From Lentimicrobium sp. (GTDB lineage Bacteria; Bacteroidota; Bacteroidia; Bacteroidales; Lentimicrobiaceae): DNA of 64,000 nt. The notes under the pieces were generated by a model. It did no database searches and had not been told where the DNA came from. It saw only the letters and a list, made by a program, of their open reading frames with translations. Location: NCBI GenBank assembly GCA_019429275.1, contig JAHYJC010000013.1, positions 32,052-96,051 of the forward strand, read 5' to 3'. Within the stretch, counting starts at the first letter, position 1. Each line of letters begins with the position of its first letter. This document shows, one piece after another, positions 35,080 through 45,289 of the stretch. Position numbers and translations under genes: made by a program.

Positions 35080-36858
35080 ATGAATAAAACACAGGTAATT
35101 GTAGGATTGGGAAGCTGCGGTGTTGCTGCAGGGGCCGGCAAGACTTACGACAAAATAAAAGCGCTGAAAGAAGCTGAAAATCTGGACTTTGAACTAAAAA
35201 AAACCAGTTGTGTGGGTATGTGCTTCTGCGAGCCGCTGGTAGAAATTGTTGACGATTCAGGAACTTACCTTTATGGAGGTATTGATGAAGACAAAGCATT
35301 GGAAATTATCGACAAACACATCGTTCAGGGCAGTCCTGTAAAGGAATATGTGGTTCAGTCTGATCTGTTCAAAACAAAGGAAAATGAATTTCTCGACGAC
35401 CAGGTTAAAATTGTGCTTCGCAATTGCGGGCATATGGACCCTGAAAGCATTGAAGAGTATGAAATGCGTCAGGGTTACGCTGCCATTAAAAAAATCGCTG
35501 AAGAAAAGATTTCAACCACCGAGGTTATACAGAAAATTCTGGATTCAGGCATTCGGGGCCGCGGTGGCGGAGGATTTCCAACCGGCATGAAATGGCGTTT
35601 TGCTGCCAACAATCCCTCTGAAGAGAAATTTATCATTTGCAATGCCGATGAGGGCGACCCCGGTGCATTTATGGATCGCTCTGTGCTTGAGGGAGATCCT
35701 CACTCAGTGCTCGAAGGTATGATCATCGGCGCTTACGCGATTGGCGCCAGCGAGGGAGTTATTTATTGCAGGGCTGAGTATCCTCTGGCCATCAAACGCC
35801 TCAACATTGCCCTCGATCAGGCAAGAAAAAAAGGGTATCTCGGCAAAAACATCATGGGTATCGAAGATTTTAACTTCGACATCTACATTAAAGAAGGGGC
35901 CGGAGCCTTTGTTTGCGGTGAAGAGACTGCCCTGATTGCTTCGGTTGAAGGAGAACGGGGAATGCCACGAAAACGCCCCCCTTTCCCTGCTGCTTCAGGC
36001 TTATGGCGCAAACCCACCAACATCAACAATGTTGAAACGTTTGCAAACATTCCATGGATCATAATAAACGGCCCTGAAGCCTACGCAAGATACGGGACCG
36101 AAAAAAGCAAGGGCACCAAGGTATTTGCCCTGGCAGGAAAGATCAGCCGCTCGGGCCTGGTTGAAGTCCCGATGGGAATCACCATTCGTGATGTGATTTT
36201 TAAACTTGGTGGTGGCATTAAAAACGACAAGAAATTTAAAGCTGTACAGATGGGTGGTCCTTCAGGAGGTTGCATTCCCGAATATCTGGCCGATACCATT
36301 GTAGATTATGATTCTGTTAATGCTACGGGCGCCATTATGGGCTCGGGGGGCATGGTTGTAATGGATGAAACTACCTGCATGATTGATGTGGCTAAATTCT
36401 TTCTGGACTTTACTCAGAAGGAAAGTTGCGGAAAATGTACCTTTTGCCGCATCGGCACCAAACGTATGCTCGAAATCCTTGAACGCATAACTGAAGGCGA
36501 AGGCCGCGATGGCGACATAGAACTTCTGGAAGAACTGGCCTATCAGATTAAGGACACTTCACTCTGCGGACTGGGGCAAACAGCTCCAAATCCGGTACTT
36601 ACCACCATTCGCTACTTCCGCGATGAATATGAAGCACACATTTACCACAAAAAATGTCCGGCCAAAGTCTGCAAGAAATTGCTCACCTACGAAGTTGATC
36701 CTGAAAAGTGCACCGGCTGTACGGTCTGTGCTAAAAATTGCCCTTCCAATGCCATTGACGGCGATCGCAAACAGTTACACTTTATCAGACAAAAGGATTG
36801 TATTAAATGTGGCGATTGTTTCTCAAGGTGCAAATTTGATGCAATCAAACTTTTCTGA
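35080..36858 (+). CDS. NuoF-like NADH-binding flavoprotein subunit with extra Fe-S domains
   Basis: 592 residues. The N-terminus (about 1-90) is a second [2Fe-2S] thioredoxin-like domain (Cys13, Cys44, Cys48, Cys50). The central NuoF core has the NADH/FMN motifs GRGGGGFPTGMKW (about 153-165) and GAYAIGA, with ICNADEGDPGAFMDRSVLEG. An SLBB domain and an iron-sulfur site follow (ESCGKCTFCRIG near 448-458, with SLCGLG downstream). The C-terminus holds two [4Fe-4S] ferredoxin sites (CTGCTVCAKNCP, CIKCGDCFSRCKF). This is the arrangement of HydB/HndC and StnB-type subunits, which oxidise NADH. Confidence 0.92.
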   Translation: MNKTQVIVGLGSCGVAAGAGKTYDKIKALKEAENLDFELKKTSCVGMCFCEPLVEIVDDSGTYLYGGIDEDKALEIIDKHIVQGSPVKEYVVQSDLFKTKENEFLDDQVKIVLRNCGHMDPESIEEYEMRQGYAAIKKIAEEKISTTEVIQKILDSGIRGRGGGGFPTGMKWRFAANNPSEEKFIICNADEGDPGAFMDRSVLEGDPHSVLEGMIIGAYAIGASEGVIYCRAEYPLAIKRLNIALDQARKKGYLGKNIMGIEDFNFDIYIKEGAGAFVCGEETALIASVEGERGMPRKRPPFPAASGLWRKPTNINNVETFANIPWIIINGPEAYARYGTEKSKGTKVFALAGKISRSGLVEVPMGITIRDVIFKLGGGIKNDKKFKAVQMGGPSGGCIPEYLADTIVDYDSVNATGAIMGSGGMVVMDETTCMIDVAKFFLDFTQKESCGKCTFCRIGTKRMLEILERITEGEGRDGDIELLEELAYQIKDTSLCGLGQTAPNPVLTTIRYFRDEYEAHIYHKKCPAKVCKKLLTYEVDPEKCTGCTVCAKNCPSNAIDGDRKQLHFIRQKDCIKCGDCFSRCKFDAIKLF

Positions 36859-36893
36859 GTCAGATCAATACCCATTTAAAGTCAGGAATACCG

Positions 36894-39800
36894 ATGAAGA
36901 ATAAAATAAATATCATCTTAAACGATCAGATTGCCAAAGGAAACGAGGGTGAAACCATTCTTTCCGTAGCCCGGCGTCATGGCATTGAAATTCCAACCCT
37001 GTGCGATGATCCACGACTCGAACCCTTTACCTCGTGCTATGTTTGTGTGGTTGAAGTGGAAGGCATGCGAGGGATGCAACCATCTTGTTCCACCAAAATA
37101 ACTGAGGGAATGAAGATTCATACCCACAGTGAAAAAGCTCAAAAATCGCGCAAAACTGCGTTGGAACTGATGCTCAGCAATCATTATGCCGATTGCACCG
37201 GTCCATGTAAACAAACCTGTCCGGCCGGAGTTGATGTTCAGGGATATATTTCATTGATTGAAAAGGGCCTTTACAACGATGCGGTTGCCGTAATCAAGGA
37301 AACCAACCCTTTGCCCGCCATTTGCGGCCGGGTTTGTGTAAGACCATGCGAGGTGGCCTGCCGCCGGAACCTGCTCGATGAGGGAGCTGCAGTTGGTATA
37401 GATTATCTGAAACGCTTTGCCTCTGATTATGATCTTGACTCACCCAACAAATTCAGACCGCATATAAAACCCGATTCAGGAAAAAAAGTGGCTGTAATCG
37501 GTGCAGGCCCCGGTGGATTATCAGCCGCATTCTTCCTCAGAAAAGAAGGTCATGCTGTGGATATCTTCGAAGCAAGTCCGGCCGCCGGCGGGTGGCTTAG
37601 GTATGGAATTCCCGAATACCGCCTGCCCAATGATTTGCTGCAACGCGAAGTGGACAACATCACTGAAATGGGTGTAAACATTTACTATAATCAACGCCTT
37701 GGAGATACCATCAGCTATAAAGATCTGAAACAGAAATACAATGCTACCGTACTTGCCATTGGTTCACAAAAAGGAACTTCAATAGGCTGCGATGGGGATG
37801 ATGCAGAAGGTGTATTCCCGGGAACGGATTTTCTGAAATCACTCGAACTCAACAATAGCACAAAACCAGATTTCTCAGGCAAAACTGTGGTAGTAGTTGG
37901 TGGAGGAAATACAGCCATGGACTGCTGCCGCACATCGCGCCGGCTCGGAGCCGAAAAGGTTTTTGTAATTTATCGCCGCACAGAAAAGGAAATGCCAGCC
38001 AACCCGATTGAAATTCATGAATCAAAACTCGAAGGTGTGGAATATATGTTCCTGACGCTTCCATTGAAGGTAAAGAAGGATGAAAAAGGGCACATTAAAG
38101 GCATGATCTGCATTAAAATGGAACTGGGTGAGCCTGATGCATCAGGAAGACGCAGGCCGGTGCCCATACCTGACAGCGAATTTGAAATAGATGTGGATAT
38201 TGCCCTTGCCGCCATTGGGCAAAAGACCGATGTCCATTTCCTGAATGACATCAACTCACATGAAACAGAAGGCCAGCTTGCCGCCAACAAATGGGGCGAT
38301 CTGGATGCAGATAAGAATACCCTTCAAACAGGAATTCCTTCGATGTTTGCTGCCGGCGATGGAGTTACCGGCCCTGCTACCCTGATACAAGCCATTGCTC
38401 AGGCAAAAATTGCTGCAATAAGTTGTCATCAGTATCTCACTGGGCAACCTGTAAAGCCAGCGAAAAAAGAATTTATCAGTAAAAAGGACAACTTCAGGGA
38501 GCCGAAACCAGCTGACCTTGCCGGGAAATTTGCTCACCAGCTCAGGCATGAAATGCCTGTTTTAGAGCCGGATAACCGATTTAATTTCCATGAAGTCGAA
38601 TTGGGATACGAGAATGAAACAGTTGCCAAAACCGAAGCTGCCCGTTGTCTCGAATGTGGTTGCACTGCCTATTTTGACTGCGACCTGAAAAAATACTCAA
38701 CCGAATATGATGCTGAACAAAAGCATTTTGAAGGAGAACACCGGGAATATGAGGTAGATTTCAGGCATCCTTACATTGAAATTGACAACAACAAATGTAT
38801 CCTTTGTGCACGCTGTGTGAGAATATGTAAAGAAGTTGCGGGTGCCAATGCGCTCGGCCTTGTAAACCGGGGGTTCGATACCTTTGTTGCTCCCAGTATG
38901 GAAAATTCGCTCAGCGACACTTACTGTGAGTCCTGCGGACTTTGCCTCTCAACCTGTCCCACTGGGGCGCTGAGCGAAAACAAACTGTTTAAACCCGGAC
39001 CTGTGGTAACACAAGGTTTTCAAACCGTCTGTAACTACTGCTCTGTTGGATGCAACCTAGAAATTCATCACCGAAACGGATTTGTCATGGAAGTCAGAGG
39101 TGCCGAAGGGCTTGTCAATGCTGACGGAAATATTTGCCGTTATGGTAAATTCGGATATCAATACCTGAATGACAAAAGCAGGATTACCAGTCCCATGCTA
39201 CTGAAAAACGGGAAGCATGAGCCCATAAGCTGGGAGGAATCTTTTGAGATCATCGTAAAAGAAATTTCAAAATCAAAACCTGAAGAAATTGCATTTTTTG
39301 CAGGTGCCAGGCTGACCAATGAAGAACAGTATCTTGTTCAGAAACTGGCCCGGGCAGGAGCCAAGACCAACAAAATCGGCAGTTTCCATTATCTGGGAAG
39401 AGGCACCAATTACACAAAATTATCCAAGGCCAACCTGCCATTTCCCGAGCTTGTTGAATCAAGCCGCGTTATTCTTCTGGGTGCTGAAGTCAGCCGCGAC
39501 AATGCCGTGGCCGGTTTTATGATATGGAACAATCAGAAAATGAAAGGCATTCCTGTTGAGCTTATCACCACTTTGAGTGAAAGTTCGTCAGAACACAAAG
39601 CCGACAGAATCATCAGGATAAAATCCTACTATCATTTTGTGAAAGCCGTAAATCATTACCTGCTGTCGCAAAAACTTGAAAACGCATTGTTTATCCGTGA
39701 TCTGATCGATAACTTCGGTGAATATAAAGATCAGGTGCTCAGCGAATCATTCGATGAACTTGTAAAAGCTTCGGGCGTTGACCGCGAAGAAACCATCATC

Positions 39801-40595
39801 AGGTTTGCCATTGACTACAACAACGAAAAAGCAGCTGTCATTGCTTTCTCCGAGAAAGAACTTTCGGGGCGAACATGCGCCGAAATCTTCAACCTGGCGT
39901 GTATTACCGGCAAACACAGCAAAACCGGCAGCGGACTTATGCTGCTGAAGGAAAAAAACAACGCTCACGGACTTCACGATATGGGTGTGATGTCAGATCT
40001 TGGCCCGGGTGCCTGCGACTGGAACGATCCGATACTCCGTCAGGCCTTTGAGCACATCTGGAATAGTGGAGAATTGCCTTTCGGGCAGGGTTGCACATGG
40101 AACAGCTTAAAAGAAGGTTTATTCAAAAAACTTTTCGTGTTCGGTGAAGATCCGGTGGGTTGTGCAATAAATCCCGAAGAGGTGAAATTGTGGTTTGAAA
40201 ATTCCGAATTCATTATGGTTCAGGATTACTTCATGACCGAAACAGCAAAAATGGCCAATCTTGTTATGCCAGCCTCGCTGCCGTGGGAAACCGGTGGCAC
40301 CTTTACCAATTCGCAAAAAGTAATCCAAAAGATTGAAAAGAGCACCTCATCGCCTTTAAAATATGATGGCTGGAAACAAACCAATGAGATACTTTCGGCT
40401 TTGGGCTCAGGTTCAATAGAAAATGTGGATGAAGTTATGTTTGAAATTGCTTCGCTTTTGCCCAAATATTGCACCAGCAGTAAACTCAGGTTCAGAATTA
40501 CCAAAGAGGACAATTTCAATCCGTTGTTCAGGCATGGGTGCGATATCGTAAATAAAAGATTCGATGAGGAATTTGAACAGGCATTTTTAACTTAA
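36894..40595 (+). CDS. Giant fused GltD-like NADPH flavoprotein / NuoG-like molybdopterin-fold subunit
   Basis: 1233 residues. In order: a [2Fe-2S] ferredoxin domain (Cys37, 48, 51, 65), cysteine clusters of the GltD/DPD type (C101/105/109; C144/148/152/156), a FAD-binding fold (GAGPGG, 203-208), an NADPH site (GGGNTAMDCCRTSRR, 336-350), two [4Fe-4S] ferredoxin sites (C635-645; C678-688), and a NuoG-like molybdopterin fold from about 710 (C713/716/720/748). In the last, the catalytic Cys/SeCys region (about LGRGTNYTKLSKANLPFPEL) shows no Cys, suggesting a structural, not catalytic, domain. By family it resembles the NADPH-reactive subunit of Sporomusa-type Nfn (Stn). It probably passes electrons between NADPH, NAD and ferredoxin. 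Confidence 0.85.
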   Translation: MKNKINIILNDQIAKGNEGETILSVARRHGIEIPTLCDDPRLEPFTSCYVCVVEVEGMRGMQPSCSTKITEGMKIHTHSEKAQKSRKTALELMLSNHYADCTGPCKQTCPAGVDVQGYISLIEKGLYNDAVAVIKETNPLPAICGRVCVRPCEVACRRNLLDEGAAVGIDYLKRFASDYDLDSPNKFRPHIKPDSGKKVAVIGAGPGGLSAAFFLRKEGHAVDIFEASPAAGGWLRYGIPEYRLPNDLLQREVDNITEMGVNIYYNQRLGDTISYKDLKQKYNATVLAIGSQKGTSIGCDGDDAEGVFPGTDFLKSLELNNSTKPDFSGKTVVVVGGGNTAMDCCRTSRRLGAEKVFVIYRRTEKEMPANPIEIHESKLEGVEYMFLTLPLKVKKDEKGHIKGMICIKMELGEPDASGRRRPVPIPDSEFEIDVDIALAAIGQKTDVHFLNDINSHETEGQLAANKWGDLDADKNTLQTGIPSMFAAGDGVTGPATLIQAIAQAKIAAISCHQYLTGQPVKPAKKEFISKKDNFREPKPADLAGKFAHQLRHEMPVLEPDNRFNFHEVELGYENETVAKTEAARCLECGCTAYFDCDLKKYSTEYDAEQKHFEGEHREYEVDFRHPYIEIDNNKCILCARCVRICKEVAGANALGLVNRGFDTFVAPSMENSLSDTYCESCGLCLSTCPTGALSENKLFKPGPVVTQGFQTVCNYCSVGCNLEIHHRNGFVMEVRGAEGLVNADGNICRYGKFGYQYLNDKSRITSPMLLKNGKHEPISWEESFEIIVKEISKSKPEEIAFFAGARLTNEEQYLVQKLARAGAKTNKIGSFHYLGRGTNYTKLSKANLPFPELVESSRVILLGAEVSRDNAVAGFMIWNNQKMKGIPVELITTLSESSSEHKADRIIRIKSYYHFVKAVNHYLLSQKLENALFIRDLIDNFGEYKDQVLSESFDELVKASGVDREETIIRFAIDYNNEKAAVIAFSEKELSGRTCAEIFNLACITGKHSKTGSGLMLLKEKNNAHGLHDMGVMSDLGPGACDWNDPILRQAFEHIWNSGELPFGQGCTWNSLKEGLFKKLFVFGEDPVGCAINPEEVKLWFENSEFIMVQDYFMTETAKMANLVMPASLPWETGGTFTNSQKVIQKIEKSTSSPLKYDGWKQTNEILSALGSGSIENVDEVMFEIASLLPKYCTSSKLRFRITKEDNFNPLFRHGCDIVNKRFDEEFEQAFLT

Positions 40596-40620
40596 ACACT
40601 TTATAGCAAACAATAATCAG

Positions 40621-40657
40621 AAAAGGCTGAGCGGATACATATCTATTCAGCCTTTTT
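40621..40657. terminator. Bidirectional terminator after the fused flavoprotein gene
   Basis: AAAAGGCTGA (40621-40630) pairs with TCAGCCTTTT (40647-40656) around a 16-nt loop; the next base is T. It lies 25 bp after the fused gene and 24 bp before the stop of the convergent threonine aldolase gene. Confidence 0.8.
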
Positions 40658-40680
40658 GATTAAATAATTTTTACAGATTT

Positions 40681-41700
40681 TTAAAAAGCTTTTTTTAAAA
40701 TTTCCATAGCAGCATCAAGCATTTCTTCAGTAAAATCAAGATGTGTGACAAAGCGAATCGAATACCTGTCGAAAGCGATGGCTTTTAACCCCGATTCTCC
40801 GATTCTGCTTACAACTTCGGCCGCTGAGAGCGGAAAAGCCACCCTGAAAATAACAATATTGGTGTCCACAGGCAGCACTTTTTCCACCCAATTCAGTCCT
40901 GAGAGCAATTCTCCAAGTACTTTTGCCCTGCGATGGTCATCATTAAGCCTTTCAACATGGTTGTCAAGTGCATAAATTCCGGCGGCAGCCAGGTACCCGG
41001 CCTGCCGCATTCCACCGCCAAAAACTTTTCGCACCCGGCGGGCTTTCCGGATAAACTCCCTTTCACCGAGCAGCAATGAACCAACCGGCGCACCCAAACC
41101 TTTAGAGAGACAAATGGAAATGCTATCGAACATCGCACCACATTCTTTGGGAGTTTGACCAGTAACTGCCAGTGCATTAAAAATGCGGGCACCATCAAGA
41201 TGATATTTCAGGCCATTTTTTCGGCACACCTCCCCTATTCCGGCCAGCACACGGTTGTCATAAACTGCTCCTCCGCCTTTATTCATAGTATTTTCCACTT
41301 CAACCAAAGCCGTGCGTGGTCTGTGGAGATCGTCAGGATTAATATGATCAATTACATCCTGAATTGAAATCATTCCCCTTTCGCCATCCAAAAGGCAAAC
41401 CGAAAGGCCTGAATTGGTCATAAGCCCGGCAGCCTCATAATAGTAAACATGCGACAGATTATGCAGAATCACCTCTTCGCCTGGTTGAGTATGAACTTTT
41501 GAGGCAATTTGGTTGGTCATGGTTCCCGATGGGCAGAAAAGTCCGGCTTCCTTGCCAAAGAGTGCAGCTGACTTTTCTTCAAGCGCAATTACTGTTGGAT
41601 CTTCGCCAAAAACATCATCACCAACACTGGCCGAAAACATGGCCTCAAGCATTGCCGGAGTGGGGCGGGTAACTGTATCACTTCTGAGATCGATTATCAT
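40681..41700 (-). CDS. ltaE: Low-specificity L-threonine aldolase
   Basis: A 339-residue fold-type I PLP enzyme. It starts [20 protein letters not shown] and has [10 protein letters not shown] (PLP phosphate), [13 protein letters not shown] (Asp/Arg) and the Schiff-base lysine in [13 protein letters not shown]. It splits L-threonine or L-allo-threonine to glycine and acetaldehyde. The length is standard. It is transcribed against the flavoprotein operon and separated from it by a bidirectional terminator. The 239 bp upstream to the C10 protease gene on the other strand contain no recognised element. Confidence 0.92.
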   Translation of the reverse strand: MIIDLRSDTVTRPTPAMLEAMFSASVGDDVFGEDPTVIALEEKSAALFGKEAGLFCPSGTMTNQIASKVHTQPGEEVILHNLSHVYYYEAAGLMTNSGLSVCLLDGERGMISIQDVIDHINPDDLHRPRTALVEVENTMNKGGGAVYDNRVLAGIGEVCRKNGLKYHLDGARIFNALAVTGQTPKECGAMFDSISICLSKGLGAPVGSLLLGEREFIRKARRVRKVFGGGMRQAGYLAAAGIYALDNHVERLNDDHRRAKVLGELLSGLNWVEKVLPVDTNIVIFRVAFPLSAAEVVSRIGESGLKAIAFDRYSIRFVTHLDFTEEMLDAAMEILKKAF

Positions 41701-41939
41701 CTTTGTGGTTTTGCTGCAAAGTTAATAAAGCAATGACTGCAAAAAAGAACTTATCTTCAAATCAAAACCATAAAAAGATTAACTTTGAGTTTCAGGAAAC
41801 AGGGGTTTGTAGTTCGGGAAGGCTCATTTAACAGAATCGGTGTAAATATTTCTGCAATGGCAACACCTATATTGTCCGCAATGTCAATCATCTGCCTGTA
41901 GCTTAACTTTTTTTCGGTAAATCACCAATTATTTTTGAG

Positions 41940-44045
41940 ATGAAAAAGTCATTTCTACTCCTAATCTTCAGCCTTATTGCTTCGACCTCCTGGTCGCAGA
42001 GCATTTCAAAAACAGATGCAGAAAATCTTGCTGTCAGATTTTTATCCGGTAGGCAGGAAATTCACAATTCCAATGCAAAGGAGTTCTTGCATATATCCGG
42101 ATATCAGTTGATTCAGAAAAACGGTAAAATAACAGCCTATGTATTCAACTTTGCAGGAGGTGGTTATATTATAGTTTCAGCTTCAAAATACACGTTCCCC
42201 ATTCTTGGCTATAGCCTGAATGGTGCATTTGGAGAAGGTAGTATACCTGAAAATCTCTCAGCATGGCTCAGATATTACATCCGTCAGGTACAATATGCTG
42301 AAGAACAACAAAAAGCTGATCCGGAAATTGAGGCTGCACGGTTAAAATTGCATGATGGAATTACTTTTTCGGGGAAAAGACGTGTTGTAGAACCCTTGCT
42401 CAAGACCACCTGGGACCAGGGAAATCCTTATAACGGAATGTGCCCGCCAGATCCGGGTGGCCCGGGCGGACGCTGCTATGCCGGCTGTGTAGCAACAGCG
42501 GTTGGTCAGCTTATGTTCTATCATCGCTGGCCCAATCAGGGAACCGGCGAATACAGCTATACACATCCGGCTTACGGCGAACAGTATGCCAATTACGGTG
42601 AAACAACCTATAACTGGAATGGCATGGAAACATGGCTCAGCGGCCCGAACAATCATGTCGCGTTGCTGCTTTATCATTTGGGCGTCTCTTTCGATATGGA
42701 TTACGGACCCAATGGCTCAGGTATGTGGAATCACAGCGCAGCCAACTCCATTCGCACCTTTTTTAAATATGGCCCACAAACCCAATATATTTTTCGCGAT
42801 ACTACCACCATGAACTGGGATAGCATTTTAATTGCCAATCTTGATGCCCGTAAACCTCTTTATTATGCAGGCTGGGAAGGTGTGGGTTCGCAAAACGGAC
42901 ATGCTTTTGTTTGTGATGGTTATGCCCCCGACAATTTTTATCATTTCAACTGGGGCTGGAGTAGTTCTTATGATGGTTATTTCCTGCTTTCAGCGCTCAC
43001 TCCCGGCGGCAACAATTTCAATTTTGCCCAGGAAGTTATTAAAGACATTTATCCCGATACAACACTTTATAATTATCCGCAATATTGTCAGGAGATTGAC
43101 ACCTTATGGACCGTTTCCGGCACATTCAGCGACGGTAGCAATATGGTAAATTATCCTGCTGGTGCGGATTGCCATTGGCTGATACAGCCCAACGAACCGG
43201 ATTACGACTCCATCAGTGCCATCCGAATCAGCTTCCCGTTGCTTGATCTTGCTGAAAATGATGTGTTACGGATCTATCAGGGATTTGACACCAATGGACC
43301 ATTGCTTGCCGAGCTTACAGGAAATGTACCTCCCGGGGTAATTGAAATCCCATCGGGCAATGCTTTTGTATGGTTATCGGGACAAACCGGAGATGCCAAC
43401 GGCTTTCTTGCTTCCTACAAAAGTGTACTTCCTGTGTATTGTTCAGGCACAACAACCTTCAATGATGCCTCAGGAACCCTGGAAGATGGCAGCGGTGATA
43501 AAAATTACACCAACAACAGCCTTTGCAAATGGAGAATAATTCCCCAGAACCTCGTTCCGTTAACTTTAACATTCGAATCATTTGATGTAGAATCCGGGAG
43601 TGACTTTTTAAAGATATATGACCTGGGCACCCAGCAATTGATTGCCACCCTTTCGGGCAATGACCTGCCGGAACCCATCACAATAACAAGCGGCAAAGCT
43701 TACCTGATATTCAACACCAATGGACAAGGCACTGCTCAGGGCTGGAAACTGAACTGGGCACCGGCCGGAAGTGTCGGAATGGAACTGCAGGAAAAACTTC
43801 AAGGAAAAATATACCCCAATCCGGTACGTGAAGAACTATGGATAAATTCGGGGTTTATATCCGGCTCATCGGTTGAGGCTGAGGTTTATACTGCAAGCGG
43901 TAAACTTGTCAGAAAAATGGAAATGCCTCCTACCAGAATCGGAAATAATGCCATGATTGACATCCGGTTGCTCGATAAGGGTTTATACCTGTTAAAGGTA
44001 ATTTCGTCTGAAGGCACCGAAATCTACAGGTTTGTTAAGCTCTGA
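41940..44045 (+). CDS. Secreted C10-family (streptopain-like) cysteine protease with CUB-like and T9SS domains
   Basis: A 701-residue protein: signal peptide (to WSQ, residue 20), a Spi/propeptide-like domain (about 20-125: KTDAENLAVRFL, GGGYIIVSASKY), then a C10 protease. The catalytic Cys183 is in RCYAGCVATAVGQLMFYHRW, His321 is in NGHAFVCDGY, and the WGW motif follows in HFNWGWSSSYDGYF. Two CUB-like beta-sandwiches follow (starting near YCQEIDTLWTVSG and YCSGTTTFNDASG). The T9SS tail is IYPNPVREELWIN ... LLDKGLYLLKVISSEGTEIY. It is an extracellular protease of the SpeB/prevotellain group. A decayed copy of its tail lies at 46.2 kb. Confidence 0.9.
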   Translation: MKKSFLLLIFSLIASTSWSQSISKTDAENLAVRFLSGRQEIHNSNAKEFLHISGYQLIQKNGKITAYVFNFAGGGYIIVSASKYTFPILGYSLNGAFGEGSIPENLSAWLRYYIRQVQYAEEQQKADPEIEAARLKLHDGITFSGKRRVVEPLLKTTWDQGNPYNGMCPPDPGGPGGRCYAGCVATAVGQLMFYHRWPNQGTGEYSYTHPAYGEQYANYGETTYNWNGMETWLSGPNNHVALLLYHLGVSFDMDYGPNGSGMWNHSAANSIRTFFKYGPQTQYIFRDTTTMNWDSILIANLDARKPLYYAGWEGVGSQNGHAFVCDGYAPDNFYHFNWGWSSSYDGYFLLSALTPGGNNFNFAQEVIKDIYPDTTLYNYPQYCQEIDTLWTVSGTFSDGSNMVNYPAGADCHWLIQPNEPDYDSISAIRISFPLLDLAENDVLRIYQGFDTNGPLLAELTGNVPPGVIEIPSGNAFVWLSGQTGDANGFLASYKSVLPVYCSGTTTFNDASGTLEDGSGDKNYTNNSLCKWRIIPQNLVPLTLTFESFDVESGSDFLKIYDLGTQQLIATLSGNDLPEPITITSGKAYLIFNTNGQGTAQGWKLNWAPAGSVGMELQEKLQGKIYPNPVREELWINSGFISGSSVEAEVYTASGKLVRKMEMPPTRIGNNAMIDIRLLDKGLYLLKVISSEGTEIYRFVKL

Positions 44046-44077
44046 CCTAATTTGAGCAATAACCTGTTGTAAAGATA

Positions 44078-45052
44078 TTATCTGAACAGATTACTCTTCT
44101 CATCAAGCAGGGCTATATCTTCAGGAGTCAGGGTAAACGTCATTGCTCCGGCATTTTCTCTCGCATGCGATTCTTTGGTAGCTCCGGGAATGGCAACTAC
44201 CGTTTCTCCATGCGAATTGATGAGCCAGTTGAGCGCGATCTGCGATGGAGTAACACCGTATTTAATTGCTAGTTCCTGCACAGTTTTTACAACAGGCCTG
44301 CTTTTTTCAAGTTCGGCAGACTTGAATTGCGCAGAATATTTTCGCATACCGATATTTTTTAGCAATTCAGGATGATCGTGGAACTTACCGGTAGCCAGCC
44401 CCTGTGCCAGCGGGGAATATGCGATAATCGTAATTCCCAGCTCTTTTGCAGTTTGAAGTATCCCGTTGGATTCAATTTTCCGATCGAGCAAGTTGTACCT
44501 CACCTGATTGGAAACCAAATGAATGCCATGCTTCTGAAGAGTCTCCCAGGCAGATCTCATTTGCGCAGCCGAAAAATTACTTACACCTACATAACGGATT
44601 TTTTGCTCTTTCACAAGCTTTGCCATGGCTTCCATTTCAGCCTTTTCATTTGAGAAACCCCATGGCTGGTGCACCTGATATAGATCAATGGGATAAGGCG
44701 CAAGAGCATTCAATCGCTGATCAATTGTTTTAGAGATATTTGAAGCGAATCTGAACATAGGCCACCATTTGGTAGCCACGATGATATCTCCGGGCTTTTT
44801 GCCAATGTCTTTAAGAGATGCTGCCAATGCTCTTTCTGATGCACCGTTTCCATAAACTTCTGCAGTGTCGAACCAGTTGATGCCCCCTTCCAGAGATAAT
44901 CTTACCATTTCTCCGATTAAATCGTCCTCCATCTTTGGCCAGAATTTACCTGCCATATTTTTTTGTTTGCTGAATTGCCAGCAGCCTAAACCAATAGGTG
45001 TAATCATTAGATCGGATTTACCAATTGACCGGAGGGGAAGATTTTGTTTCAT
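44078..45052 (-). CDS. Aldo/keto reductase
   Basis: 324 residues from the ATG at 45050-45052 (MKQNLPLRSIGKSDLMITPI). The TIM-barrel AKR motifs are all present: NWFDTAEVYGNGASERALA (catalytic Asp and Tyr), DIIVATKWWP (catalytic Lys), DLYQVHQPWG (catalytic His), IRYVGVSNFS, and NQVRYNLLDRKIE. It reduces aldehydes or ketones with NAD(P)H; the substrate cannot be predicted. It ends 32 bp from the convergent protease gene, without a terminator. Confidence 0.9.
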   Translation of the reverse strand: MKQNLPLRSIGKSDLMITPIGLGCWQFSKQKNMAGKFWPKMEDDLIGEMVRLSLEGGINWFDTAEVYGNGASERALAASLKDIGKKPGDIIVATKWWPMFRFASNISKTIDQRLNALAPYPIDLYQVHQPWGFSNEKAEMEAMAKLVKEQKIRYVGVSNFSAAQMRSAWETLQKHGIHLVSNQVRYNLLDRKIESNGILQTAKELGITIIAYSPLAQGLATGKFHDHPELLKNIGMRKYSAQFKSAELEKSRPVVKTVQELAIKYGVTPSQIALNWLINSHGETVVAIPGATKESHARENAGAMTFTLTPEDIALLDEKSNLFR

Positions 45053-45289
45053 ATTAATCAATTATTCAAGGTTTGTTTAATTTTTTGTTTATAATTCTTA
45101 TCTGAAAATGCCTCTTTGAGAATCTACTGAATATCAAGAATAATAAACTGAAAAACGCAATATAAGTTCAATATAGAAGTACAGGTTTCAATGGTTTAAC
45201 AGTAAACAAGTAATATTTCCGGATTTAACAGTACAGAATATTTCTATAGGGTTTAAAACTACTAACTGAATCAAATTATTCCGGACAAT

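Noticed and set aside
36894..40595. Formate dehydrogenase catalytic subunit
   Set aside because: The molybdopterin-type domain shows no Cys or SeCys in the expected place, and the N-terminal half is a GltD-like NADPH flavoprotein. A NuoG/Stn-like subunit fits better.
34514..40595. Bifurcating [FeFe] hydrogenase operon (HydABC)
   Set aside because: The NuoE and NuoF parts fit, but no HydA H-cluster motifs occur in the third gene or nearby.
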